Positions 7,079 to 14,608 of a stretch of DNA of 17,611 nt are shown here, piece after piece. The notes beneath the pieces were generated by a model. The model was not told the origin of the DNA. It did not search any database and saw only the letters and a list, made by a program, of their open reading frames with translations. The DNA is from an uncultured Sphingomonadaceae bacterium (GTDB taxonomy: Bacteria; Pseudomonadota; Alphaproteobacteria; Sphingomonadales; Sphingomonadaceae): the NCBI GenBank assembly GCA_938003725.1, contig CALKXX010000228.1, positions 1 to 17,611 of the forward strand, in the 5' to 3' direction. The position numbers and the translations under genes were made by a program. Position 1 is the stretch's first letter. The number at the start of each line of letters is the position of its first letter.

Positions 7079-8470
7079 ATGACCAAAGACAAATCCTATT
7101 ATTTTTGCGGTATTGGCGGTTCGGGGATGCTGCCGCTGGCGATGATTGTGCGGGAATCCGGGGCAACGGTGGCGGGTTCCGACCGCGCATTGGATCAAGG
7201 CCGGCTGGCGGCAAAGTTCGAATGGCTGGAGGCCAAGGGCGTAAAATTGTTTCAACAGGATGGCAGCGGCCTGACCAACAGCGATCAAATATTAATCGCC
7301 TCGGCAGCGATTGAGGATAGCGTGCCGGACGTGGCAAAGGCCAATGCACTTGGCTGTCAAAGAATGACTCGCGCAAAGCTTCTCGCCGCGCAATTTAATG
7401 AAACCGATCACAATATTGCCATCGGCGGGACGAGCGGAAAATCGACCGTCACTGGAATGATTGGCTGGATATTGGCCGAAGCAGGCCGTGATCCCACGAT
7501 CATGAACGGCGCGGTCATGAAAAATTTTGTCTCTGATGACGCACCATTTGCCAGCTCGCGCGTTGGCAATGGCGACCTGATGGTCAGCGAAGTGGACGAA
7601 AGTGATGGTTCAATCGCGCTATTCAATCCAGAGATCGCAGTGCTTAACAATGTCAGCCTTGATCACAAAAGTCTGGAAGAGTTACGCCAGCTATTCGGTG
7701 ACTTTGCTCGTAAGGCAAGATATGCAGTCTGGAACGTGGACGATGCCGAGACGGCGGCGTTGGTGGAAGGGCTGGGTTTGCAAAATGCAATCAGCTTTGG
7801 TTTTTCAAAAGATGCTGATTTGCGCGCGACCGATATCAAAGAAGCGCCGCTGAGCAGCAGCTTCACATTGATCGCAGACGGTGCGGAATATCCCGTAACC
7901 ATGCAGGTGCCCGGACGCCACAATATCGCCAATGCATTGTCGAGCATCGCCGCCGCATCGGCCATCGGTGTGCCGATCAAGACTAGTGTGAGCGCAATGG
8001 CCGGCTTTACTGGTCTTGCGCGCCGTTTCGATGTGGTCGGAACCGCGAACAACATCAGCGTGATTGATGATTTTGGCCACAACCCGGACAAGATCGCGGC
8101 GACCCTGAAAACGATGAAGGCTTTTTCAGGCCGGATTATCGCGTTTTTTCAGCCGCATGGCTTTGGCCCCATCCATAAAATGGGCGCAGAGCTGGCCCAG
8201 GTATTTGCCGATATCTTGGATGAGGAGGACCGCGTGATATTATGTGATCCGGTCTATTTTGGCGGCACTGTCGATCGTTCCATCGGCAGCAATTATATTA
8301 CCGATGCCGTGCGCGCCGCCGGAGGGATGGCGGAGCATATTCCCGGCCGGACCGATTGCGCACACCACATTGTCGATATTGCCGAACCGGGCGACCGGAT
8401 TGTGGTCATGGGCGCGCGGGACGACACGCTCAGCAGCTTCGCCGCCGATATTTTGGAACGGTTACGCTGA
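7079..8470 (+). CDS. Mur ligase family protein (MurC/Mpl-type)
   Basis: Mur ligases use ATP to join an amino acid or peptide to a carboxylate. MurC adds L-Ala to UDP-MurNAc; Mpl re-attaches the recycled tripeptide. The 463-residue protein has all three domains: a Rossmann N-terminal part (FCGIGGSGMLPLA, GSDRALDQGRL), the ATPase centre with P-loop GGTSGKSTVT near 118-127 and EVDESDGS, and a C-terminal domain opening after ALSSIAAASAIG. Two motifs differ from canonical MurC and Mpl: the usual DD-aromatic-x-HHP is DDFGHNP here, and the segment before the usual N-x-x-x-DH reads NNVSLDH. It is therefore a diverged paralogue, and I give no gene symbol. A GGGGAG sits only two bases before ATG 7079, closer than usual. 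Only 67 bases separate it from the divergent S66 peptidase, which favours an Mpl-like recycling role. Confidence 0.85.
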   Translation: MTKDKSYYFCGIGGSGMLPLAMIVRESGATVAGSDRALDQGRLAAKFEWLEAKGVKLFQQDGSGLTNSDQILIASAAIEDSVPDVAKANALGCQRMTRAKLLAAQFNETDHNIAIGGTSGKSTVTGMIGWILAEAGRDPTIMNGAVMKNFVSDDAPFASSRVGNGDLMVSEVDESDGSIALFNPEIAVLNNVSLDHKSLEELRQLFGDFARKARYAVWNVDDAETAALVEGLGLQNAISFGFSKDADLRATDIKEAPLSSSFTLIADGAEYPVTMQVPGRHNIANALSSIAAASAIGVPIKTSVSAMAGFTGLARRFDVVGTANNISVIDDFGHNPDKIAATLKTMKAFSGRIIAFFQPHGFGPIHKMGAELAQVFADILDEEDRVILCDPVYFGGTVDRSIGSNYITDAVRAAGGMAEHIPGRTDCAHHIVDIAEPGDRIVVMGARDDTLSSFAADILERLR

Positions 8471-8489
8471 ACCGTTACGCTGAACCGTT
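8457..8489. repeat. 13-bp tandem duplication with inverted repeat over a stop codon
   Basis: ACGCTGAACCGTT occurs twice back to back (8464-8476 and 8477-8489). The first copy contains the Mur ligase stop TGA (8468-8470). The second ends two bases into the TAA of the convergent lysR gene (complement of 8488-8490). AACGGTT at 8457-8463 is the inverse complement of AACCGTT at 8470-8476 and 8483-8489, so a 7-bp hairpin can form with either copy. No T tract follows on the plus strand. It may act as a weak terminator or simply be a replication slip that lengthened the junction. Confidence 0.8.
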
Positions 8490-9366
8490 AAAGCCCGGCT
8501 TTGACCACCCAATCATGGAATATCCGCACCGCCCGATTTTTGCGGTCGCGTTTGCGGCAAACAAACCAATAGCTATACGGGCTATCGACGTCATGATCGA
8601 ATAGTCTGACCAGCCGGGGATCATTGGCATCGGAAAAATGTCCGCCATGCATGATTGCGATACCAAGCCCTTGTGCGGCGGCCTCCAGCATTAATGGCCC
8701 GCTATTCAGATGGTCCACGCTCGCCGGTTCAAGATCGGGCAGGCCGACTGCTCGTTTCCACTCCTCGAACGCTTGCGTCATATCGCTGTGGATCAGGATA
8801 TTGTGATTGATCAACTGTTCCGGTTCCCTGATCGCATTTTCCCCGTGCACCAGTTCGGCAGAGGCAATGGCGTAGACCTTGTTACTGTCCAACTTTACGG
8901 AATAGAGGTTCGGATCAACCTGATCGGAAATGATGATCGCGGCGTCAACCACATCGCCTAGCATATTTTCCGCATGGGCAGAGGTGTCCACGTCGATGTG
9001 CAATTTTGGATATAGAGTTTTTAGCTCCGGCAATCGCGGCAGCAATCGGGTCGCCCCGAATAGAGGCAATACCCCAAGGCGCAATCGCAAATCGCCGCCC
9101 GTGACCGTAATCTGATCGACCGCTTCGCCGATCGTCTCCATGGCCGGTGCCACGGCATCCAATAATATTTGGCCATCCTCATTCAGAATCATCGATTGGT
9201 TGCGCCGTTCGAACAGCGATTTCCCGATATGATCTTCTAGTGATTTGATACGCCTGCTCAGGGCCGGCGCCGACAGCGCCAATTCGGACGCGGCGGCTTT
9301 GGACGAGCCAAGACGAGCTACGCGAATAAAAGCTTCAAGAGCGCGAAGGGGAGGTAAGCGGCGCAT
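8488..9366 (-). CDS. LysR family transcriptional regulator (GcvA-like)
   Basis: This 292-residue protein is a LysR-type DNA-binding regulator. The N-terminal winged helix-turn-helix is typical: LPPLRALEAFIRVARLGSSK, AAASELALSAPALSRRIKSL, then the wing with LFERRNQSMILNEDGQ (residues 4-70). An effector-binding domain of two periplasmic-binding-protein lobes follows, including the conserved LRLRLGVLPLFGATRLLPRL and EAAAQGLGIAIMHGGHF. The opening MRRLPPLRALEAF resembles the GcvA/AmpR subgroup, but the effector cannot be told from sequence. ATG 9366 is the only sensible start; no clear Shine-Dalgarno sequence precedes it. It ends 17 bases from the convergent Mur ligase and is divergent from the candidate small RNA and the AAA+ ATPase gene. 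LysR proteins often control their divergent neighbour, so either is a possible target. Confidence 0.92.
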   Translation of the reverse strand: MRRLPPLRALEAFIRVARLGSSKAAASELALSAPALSRRIKSLEDHIGKSLFERRNQSMILNEDGQILLDAVAPAMETIGEAVDQITVTGGDLRLRLGVLPLFGATRLLPRLPELKTLYPKLHIDVDTSAHAENMLGDVVDAAIIISDQVDPNLYSVKLDSNKVYAIASAELVHGENAIREPEQLINHNILIHSDMTQAFEEWKRAVGLPDLEPASVDHLNSGPLMLEAAAQGLGIAIMHGGHFSDANDPRLVRLFDHDVDSPYSYWFVCRKRDRKNRAVRIFHDWVVKAGL

Positions 9367-9445
9367 CGTTGCTACAATATCGGTTGTACTTTCGCTTTGT
9401 GCAATGCAAAAATGTACATCTGGCGCAAAAACACCGGAAATGTCA

Positions 9446-9598
9446 TATAATTGGCAATGTTGGATGCATAATGTGCAACTGGAAATGTTCTTTTCGCACT
9501 TGCAACATTTCCGATTCTCCCCCAAATAGGTCGTGCCTTTCAGGCATCCTCTCCTAAAAACTTTTTGGGTCAATCCTTCGGGATTGGCCCTTTTTTTT
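9446..9598 (+). ncRNA. Candidate small RNA between lysR and the AAA+ gene
   Basis: The gap 9367-9705 (339 bases) contains no convincing gene but has the parts of a stand-alone transcript on the plus strand. A perfect TATAAT (9446-9451) places the start near 9458; the -35 region is poor. A 9-bp perfect hairpin follows: GGAAATGTT (9481-9489) with AACATTTCC (9504-9512). Next come C-rich unpaired stretches, TCTCCCCC (9516-9523) and ATCCTCTCCT (9546-9555), with a small hairpin TGCC/GGCA (9534-9537, 9543-9546). A UUCG-loop terminator closes it at 9598. The product would be about 140 bases, and the C/U-rich stretches could pair with purine-rich ribosome binding sites. The alternative is an attenuated leader of the gene at 9706. 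I do not recognise a known RNA family. Confidence 0.45.
9567..9598 (+). terminator. Orphan intrinsic terminator with UUCG tetraloop
   Basis: GGGTCAATCC (9567-9576) pairs with GGATTGGCCC (9581-9590) over a TTCG loop, with one G-U pair, followed by eight T. This is a textbook strong terminator. It faces the plus strand, but no plus-strand gene ends nearby: the previous plus-strand stop is at 8470, and the lysR gene between them runs the other way. It must end a transcript starting in the gap, or block antisense readthrough. Confidence 0.92.
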
Positions 9599-9705
9599 GG
9601 CCATTTCTGGCGATCAGTGGTTTTTGCTAAAATTCGGGGTCGCATATCACCCCGGCGCTCCCTATCTTGTTGGAAAGCAATGATAGCCTTAGGAGTCGTT
9701 TGCCA

Positions 9706-12021
9706 GTGCCTGATACGGAAACCCCAGAAACCGATTCGAAAAAACTCAAGCTTCAAGTCGCAAATGCGCGACCGGAAGATAGCGGACGAGGCCTGGCGCG
9801 CCTGTCCCGGGATAATTTGGGGAAACTGGGCCTTGTGGAAGGCGATGTAGTGGAGATTTCGGGCAAGCGGCCGACACCTGCACGTGCGGTTCTACCTTAT
9901 CCGGAAGATGAAGGCCTGGATTTTGTGCGACTGGACGGCCTTCAGCGCGCCAATGCCGGTGTCGGCTCCGGTGACTGTGTAGAGATACGCAAGATTGAAA
10001 CCAAGCCGGCGAAAAAGGTTGTGTTCGCGCCGGCCCAAAAAGATTTACGTCTGCACGGCAATGGCAATGGATTGAAACGCAGCTTCATGGGCCGGCCGCT
10101 GAACGCAGGTGACTTTGTCGCCACTCATGGGCAGCAACAGGTGGACCGGGGTGACATGCCGCAACAGCTTCGTCAGATGCTAAATGCTCCGGCTTTTTCG
10201 CTTACCCAAATACGGCTGAATGTCGTTTCCACCACTCCAAAAGGGGTGGTCCATATCGACGAACAGACAGAAGTCGAGCTGCGGCCGGAATATGAAGAGT
10301 CCACCGAACATCGCCGTGCGGACGTAACTTATGATGACATAGGCGGCCTGCATGAGACCATCGACCAGCTAAGGGAAATGGTGGAATTGCCGCTGCGCTA
10401 TCCGCAATTGTTCACGCGCCTTGGCGTTGATCCGCCACGCGGTGTTTTGCTTCATGGCCCTCCGGGAACCGGAAAGACCCGGCTTGCACGTGCCGTTGCG
10501 AATGAGAGTGATGCAGAATTTTTTCTCATCAACGGTCCGGAGATTATGGGTTCTGCCTATGGCGAGTCCGAGAAAAAATTGCGTGAGGTATTTGAAGAAG
10601 CCACCGCCGCGGCGCCCTCGATACTGTTTATCGACGAAATAGATTCGATTGCACCCAAACGCGGCGAAGTGCAGGGTGAGACCGAAAAACGCCTTGTTGC
10701 ACAATTGCTGACGTTGATGGACGGTTTGGAATCGCGCGTGAACCTTGTGGTCATCGCGGCGACCAATCGCCCAGAGGCCATTGACGAGGCGTTACGCCGT
10801 CCTGGCCGGTTTGACCGGGAAATCATTGTCGGCGTGCCCGATGTTGCCGGTCGCCGGGAAATATTGGGGATACATACGCGCGGCATGCCTTTGGAATCAG
10901 CCGTCGATTTGCACGAGCTGGCACGCACGACATATGGGTTTGTGGGTGCCGATCTGGCGGCTCTGACCCGTGAGGCGGCGATTGAGGCAGTACGCAGGAT
11001 CATGCCCAAACTTGATCTGGAAGCGGAAACCGTACCACCGGAAGTGCTGGAAGAACTGGTTGTCCGTCGCAGCGATTTTGTCGAAGCGCTGAAACGGGTG
11101 CAACCGTCGGCTATGCGCGAGGTCATGGTGCAAATACCGGATGTCCGCTGGGAAGATATTGGCGGTCTGGACGATGCACAAATGCGTTTGAAAGAGGGCA
11201 TAGAGCTACCTATGAAAAATCCGGAAGCCTTCACGAAGTTGGGCATTAGCCCGGCCAAGGGCTTTTTGTTATATGGCCCTCCGGGCACCGGCAAGACACT
11301 GCTCGCCAAAGCGGTCGCGCGTGAGGCGGAAGCAAATTTCATCGCGATCAAATCAAGCGACCTGCTATCGAAATGGTACGGCGAAAGCGAACAGCAGATT
11401 GCCCGATTATTCGCGCGTGCGCGGCAGGTTGCACCGACGATCCTGTTCATTGACGAGATTGACAGTTTGGTCCCGGCACGCGGTCGCGGCATGGGCGAAC
11501 CACAGGTTACCGAACGGGTGGTGAACACCATCTTGGCCGAGATGGATGGGCTGGAAGAAATGCAATCCGTCATCTTGATCGGGGCGACCAATCGCCCCGG
11601 ATTGATTGATCCTGCGTTACTGCGGCCCGGACGGTTCGACGAACTGGTTTATGTGCCGGTACCTGAAAAACCGGGACGGCGACGGATATTGGCAATCCAC
11701 ACAGCAAAAATGCCGTTGGATAAAGATGTTGATCTGGACGATGTTGCGGAGCGCGCAGAACGCTATTCCGGCGCAGACCTGGAGGACTTGGTGCGCCGCG
11801 CGGGGCTTTATGCGTTGCGCGAACATGGCGGCTTGGTCGATAAGGTCTCGATGAAGCATTTCGACAAAGCGCTGGAGGATAGCCGGGCGTCGGTGACGCC
11901 GGAAATGGAGGAAGAATATTCCAAAATGGAAGCGGAATTGAAGCAGAATGCGATGCGCAATGAGCCTATTGGCTTTGTCTCACCGGGTATGTTGACGCCG
12001 GTTAAGGACAGCAAGCACTAG
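9706..12021 (+). CDS. CDC48/VCP-type double AAA+ ATPase
   Basis: This protein unfolds or extracts other proteins using ATP, as a ring of probably six subunits, like archaeal VAT and eukaryotic p97. The approximately 771 residues show the full order: a CDC48 N-domain barrel (about 12-95), a second N-subdomain (about 100-180), D1 with Walker A GPPGTGKTR at 251-259 and Walker B ILFIDEID at 306-313, and D2 with GPPGTGKTL at 524 and ILFIDEID at 579-586. Both have ATNRP and RRPGRFDR / LRPGRFDE arginine-finger regions. The D2 pore loop KWYG keeps the aromatic pair. The tail (TPVKDSKH) lacks a proteasome-docking HbYX ending. The start is uncertain: AGGAG at 9691-9695 could serve GTG 9706 (spacing 10) or TTG 9700 (spacing 4), and a TTG at 9667 also exists. 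The stop overlaps the MFS gene stop. Confidence 0.95.
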   Translation: MPDTETPETDSKKLKLQVANARPEDSGRGLARLSRDNLGKLGLVEGDVVEISGKRPTPARAVLPYPEDEGLDFVRLDGLQRANAGVGSGDCVEIRKIETKPAKKVVFAPAQKDLRLHGNGNGLKRSFMGRPLNAGDFVATHGQQQVDRGDMPQQLRQMLNAPAFSLTQIRLNVVSTTPKGVVHIDEQTEVELRPEYEESTEHRRADVTYDDIGGLHETIDQLREMVELPLRYPQLFTRLGVDPPRGVLLHGPPGTGKTRLARAVANESDAEFFLINGPEIMGSAYGESEKKLREVFEEATAAAPSILFIDEIDSIAPKRGEVQGETEKRLVAQLLTLMDGLESRVNLVVIAATNRPEAIDEALRRPGRFDREIIVGVPDVAGRREILGIHTRGMPLESAVDLHELARTTYGFVGADLAALTREAAIEAVRRIMPKLDLEAETVPPEVLEELVVRRSDFVEALKRVQPSAMREVMVQIPDVRWEDIGGLDDAQMRLKEGIELPMKNPEAFTKLGISPAKGFLLYGPPGTGKTLLAKAVAREAEANFIAIKSSDLLSKWYGESEQQIARLFARARQVAPTILFIDEIDSLVPARGRGMGEPQVTERVVNTILAEMDGLEEMQSVILIGATNRPGLIDPALLRPGRFDELVYVPVPEKPGRRRILAIHTAKMPLDKDVDLDDVAERAERYSGADLEDLVRRAGLYALREHGGLVDKVSMKHFDKALEDSRASVTPEMEEEYSKMEAELKQNAMRNEPIGFVSPGMLTPVKDSKH

Positions 12022-13379
12022 GATTTTTCTAGCTGTGTTTCGTCCAGCGTCAGGGCTTTATATCCCCAGCCAAAGATAAACAGGCACATGGCGACCGCCA
12101 ACCAGAAGGGCAGCGCCCCGCCATAGGTATAGAGCAATACTCCCAAAGCGGGAGAGGCGATAAATGCAACTCCGTTGACCGAAGCGACGATCCCGGCAAC
12201 GCCGTTTTGTTCCGAACGTTTGACGGCGAGCGATGCGCCAGCGGTAAACCCTGGGCGAAACAATCCGAACCCTAGCGATGCAATAGCAAAGCCGATGATG
12301 ATCCCGTAAAGATCATCAGACATACCGATAGTGAGACAACCGATCCCGGCAAGCAACATGCCCCATAGAATGGAGGACCGCGGACCCATTTGCAGCAGCG
12401 GGATGAGGCCCCATTGGGCGAGCAATGTTGCCGCTGCCCCGGACATCAATACGATACCGGTCATCTCGATCCCGGTCGCTGGATCTCCGCGAAGTCCCAA
12501 CCGGTCCAGTACCAGAAATCCCACGACGCCCAGAATGATAGCGTGGGCGTTGCCGCCCATTATGCCGGCCAGCAACCAAGGTTTGATCCGTGGATCCCCC
12601 CATTTCAAGCGCGGCGGAATTTCCGTTTCGGACATCTCCTTCTCATCCTCGCCGGTATCCTCCTCCTCCTCCTTCAAGCTGCTGGAGGACGGCGCGGAAC
12701 TATAGGGTTCCGACGTAACGACACCGCGCGCGGCAAATCGGGGATCATCATTCGGTAGTTTCAAAGCCAGGGCCACCATTACGATCAGGCCGATGGCGGC
12801 AAAGGCGAACATTGGGCTAGAGAGACCAAGGGCAGGCAGAATCAAAAGCGGTGCAATCGCCGGTCCGACAATGGTTCCCAATCCAAAAGATGAAGAGATG
12901 AGTGACAGTGCTTTTGTGCGGTCGGCGCGCGCCGTTCTGGCGGCCACATAGGCTTGCACGGCGGGCGGTGCTGCGGAACCAAGGCCGCCATATAGACTGC
13001 GAAAAAATGCAAATAGAATGAAGGTCCAAAGCGCGCTGTACCAACCGAGCAAACCCAGGAACAATGCCAGTCCGGCCAATGCAAAGGAGGTCGTAAAGCC
13101 GATCATGCCAAGCCGCATCAGCGCCTTTCGCCCGCGATGATCCGATTGCCGCGCCCATATCGGTGCTGTGTAAACCCAAAGGAGTGCAGACCAGCTAAAA
13201 GCTGCGCTGACCCAGAAGTCGGGAATATTGAGCTGCGTACCGATGGTCGGCAATATCGACTGCATCGCCGTATTGCCCGACGCGGTGACCAGCATTACGG
13301 AAAACAGCACGGTCATCCGGGTGCTGTCAATCGCACTATGCTTCTGTTCAGTTTTTGGCGGTGCGGGAGAATCGGCCAT
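12018..13379 (-). CDS. MFS transporter
   Basis: A 453-residue major facilitator superfamily protein with about 12 membrane helices in two halves. Motif A is present as ARQSDHRGRKALM (76-88) between helices 2 and 3. GPAIAPLLILPALG (about 172-185) corresponds to the helix 5 antiporter-type motif C. The substrate is not evident; drug or small-molecule efflux is the default inference. The central cytoplasmic loop (about 208-264) is unusual, with a serine run and KEEEEDTGEDEKEMSETE (236-253). ATG 13379 follows AGGA by six bases. It lies 57 bases after the ABM-domain gene on the same strand, so the two are probably co-transcribed. The TAG stop shares a CTAG with the stop of the convergent AAA+ gene. 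Confidence 0.92.
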   Translation of the reverse strand: MADSPAPPKTEQKHSAIDSTRMTVLFSVMLVTASGNTAMQSILPTIGTQLNIPDFWVSAAFSWSALLWVYTAPIWARQSDHRGRKALMRLGMIGFTTSFALAGLALFLGLLGWYSALWTFILFAFFRSLYGGLGSAAPPAVQAYVAARTARADRTKALSLISSSFGLGTIVGPAIAPLLILPALGLSSPMFAFAAIGLIVMVALALKLPNDDPRFAARGVVTSEPYSSAPSSSSLKEEEEDTGEDEKEMSETEIPPRLKWGDPRIKPWLLAGIMGGNAHAIILGVVGFLVLDRLGLRGDPATGIEMTGIVLMSGAAATLLAQWGLIPLLQMGPRSSILWGMLLAGIGCLTIGMSDDLYGIIIGFAIASLGFGLFRPGFTAGASLAVKRSEQNGVAGIVASVNGVAFIASPALGVLLYTYGGALPFWLAVAMCLFIFGWGYKALTLDETQLEKS

Positions 13380-13436
13380 GGCCGTCCTATGGCATGCTAT
13401 TTTTACCAATCCCAGATTTATTAGCGCTTGGTTCGC

Positions 13437-13763
13437 TTAACCGGTTTTTTGCCAGTCATAGCTGCGTTCGACTTGTGCAACATGCAGCGAATAGCTGTCA
13501 TACCAGATAGCTCTGCCTCGATCGCGAATGGCGGCATGGGCCGGCTCGTCGCGCCATGCTTTTGCGCTGGCTTCGTCTTTCCAATAACTAACCGTGATGC
13601 CCAGGCCATTGGCAGAGCGGGCATGATCCTGTCCCAGATATCCGGGTTGCTGCGCGGCCAGATCGCTCATCTGTGTTGCGGCTTCATCATATCCCGCTTC
13701 ATCCTGTCCAGTGCGCATGGCACAGAATATTACCGCGATGCTATCTGGAGGGTAAAGTTTCAT
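13437..13763 (-). CDS. Antibiotic biosynthesis monooxygenase (ABM) domain protein
   Basis: This 108-residue single-domain protein has the dimeric alpha/beta-barrel (ferredoxin-like) ABM fold: SIAVIFCAMRTG as the first strand, EAATQMSDLAAQQPGYLGQDHAR as helix and second strand, then GLGITVSYWKDEASAKAWR and HAAIRDRGRAIWYDSYSLHVAQVERSY. Family members include cofactor-free quinol monooxygenases, heme-degrading enzymes and many of unknown substrate. The name does not mean that an antibiotic is made here, and no biosynthetic cluster is present. ATG 13763 is used; a Shine-Dalgarno sequence is not obvious. It is likely the first gene of a two-gene unit with the MFS transporter. A modify-and-export pair is a fair guess but unproven. 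Cytoplasmic, no signal peptide. Confidence 0.88.
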   Translation of the reverse strand: MKLYPPDSIAVIFCAMRTGQDEAGYDEAATQMSDLAAQQPGYLGQDHARSANGLGITVSYWKDEASAKAWRDEPAHAAIRDRGRAIWYDSYSLHVAQVERSYDWQKTG

Positions 13764-13869
13764 TTGTGAGTTTTTAAAGCGTCAGCCCTATTTCGCAAGT
13801 TGGAAGATGTTTGAAATATTTGCTGTGACGCATTAGTAAGACACTATCCAACCTCCGGGAGACTGTTTC

Positions 13870-14496
13870 TTGACCAATAGCATTGCAAAAGCGCCGCTTT
13901 TCAACCGAATCAAAACAAGGTTGGAACGGCTTTTTGGAGCTTGGGGTGTATTTTTCAAAGGCTTTGTAAAACATCCGGTCATGGTCGGGTCGATTATACC
14001 GTCATCAGATGCCACGGTTAAAAAAATGCTGGCTCCGGTGAAATGGGACGAATGCGATTTGTTCGTTGAATATGGGCCCGGTGTTGGAACTTTCTGTCGG
14101 CCCGTTTTGGAAAAAATGAAGCCGGACGCTGCATTGGTGGTGATCGACCTTAACCCGGATTTTATCGACTATCTGGGAAAGACCATTAGGGACAGTCGTT
14201 TCTATCCTGTCCATGGGTCTGCTGCCGATGTGCAACAAATTATTTCGGATTTGGGCCACGAGAAAGCAGATTATATTCTTTCCGGCCTGCCATTTTCGAC
14301 GCTTCCAGATCAACTGGGGCCAAAAATTGCCAAAGAAACGTACGATGCCATCCGTCCGGGCGGTGCATTTCTAGTCTATCAATTTGTTAAGAAAGCGCGG
14401 GATTTCATGACACCGCATTTTGAGCGGATCGACAATGGGTTTTCGCTTTGGAACATATTGCCTTGCCATCTATTCTGGGGCTGGAAACAGAAATAG
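13870..14496 (+). CDS. PmtA-like phospholipid N-methyltransferase (class I SAM-dependent)
   Basis: PmtA enzymes methylate phosphatidylethanolamine using S-adenosylmethionine, giving mono- to tri-methylated lipids (phosphatidylcholine). The 208-residue protein begins with an amphipathic basic region (FNRIKTRLERLFGAWGVFFKGFVKHP) suited to membrane contact, then VGSIIPSS (39-46), typical of this group. SAM motif I is LFVEYGPGVGTF (64-75), the acidic residue after strand 2 is in VIDLNPDF, and motif IV is SGLPFSTLP (138-146), the PmtA/KsgA-like form. The start is TTG 13870, supported by GGGAG at 13857-13861 with 8 bases spacing; the next internal ATG would cut off the conserved N-terminus. It is divergent from the ABM gene, with 106 bases between. 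How far methylation proceeds cannot be told from sequence. Confidence 0.82.
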   Translation: MTNSIAKAPLFNRIKTRLERLFGAWGVFFKGFVKHPVMVGSIIPSSDATVKKMLAPVKWDECDLFVEYGPGVGTFCRPVLEKMKPDAALVVIDLNPDFIDYLGKTIRDSRFYPVHGSAADVQQIISDLGHEKADYILSGLPFSTLPDQLGPKIAKETYDAIRPGGAFLVYQFVKKARDFMTPHFERIDNGFSLWNILPCHLFWGWKQK

Positions 14497-14528
14497 TCGT
14501 TGGTCGATGCTGATATATCGTTGGTCGA
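14497..14528 (+). repeat. 11-bp direct repeat, 21-bp period
   Basis: TCGTTGGTCGA occurs exactly at 14497-14507 and 14518-14528, so the copies are 21 bases apart, two turns of the helix. They lie in the 112-base gap between the methyltransferase stop and the M16 peptidase start, 81 bases or more upstream of the latter. TATGAT at 14578-14583 could be a -10 box, placing the repeat near -60 to -90, where an activator could bind. No terminator is visible in the gap. Confidence 0.7.
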
Positions 14529-14608
14529 ACACAGGCCAATAGGTTTGTGCGTTTTTCACGCGATTTGATAACTTGTTTATGATTTTGATTTTTTGAGAGG
14601 ATTTTCTG

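Noticed and set aside
9369..9557. 62-codon plus-strand frame in the lysR/AAA+ gap
   Set aside because: Poor ribosome site, Cys-rich unlikely composition, and it runs through the stems of the candidate small RNA; a structured RNA explains the region better.
10557..11591. 344-codon minus-strand frame
   Set aside because: It is antisense to the two AAA+ ATPase domains. The Ser/Arg/Ala-rich translation is a typical shadow, with no domain and no ribosome site supporting it.
11950..12021. Proteasome-docking HbYX tail on the CDC48-type ATPase
   Set aside because: The protein ends VKDSKH, with no hydrophobic-Tyr-x ending, so partnership with a 20S-type protease is not supported.
12655..12672. CCT/CTC triplet run as a microsatellite or phase-variation tract
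   Set aside because: It encodes an acidic Glu run inside the MFS gene, and triplet changes would not shift the frame; it is noted only as a loop feature.
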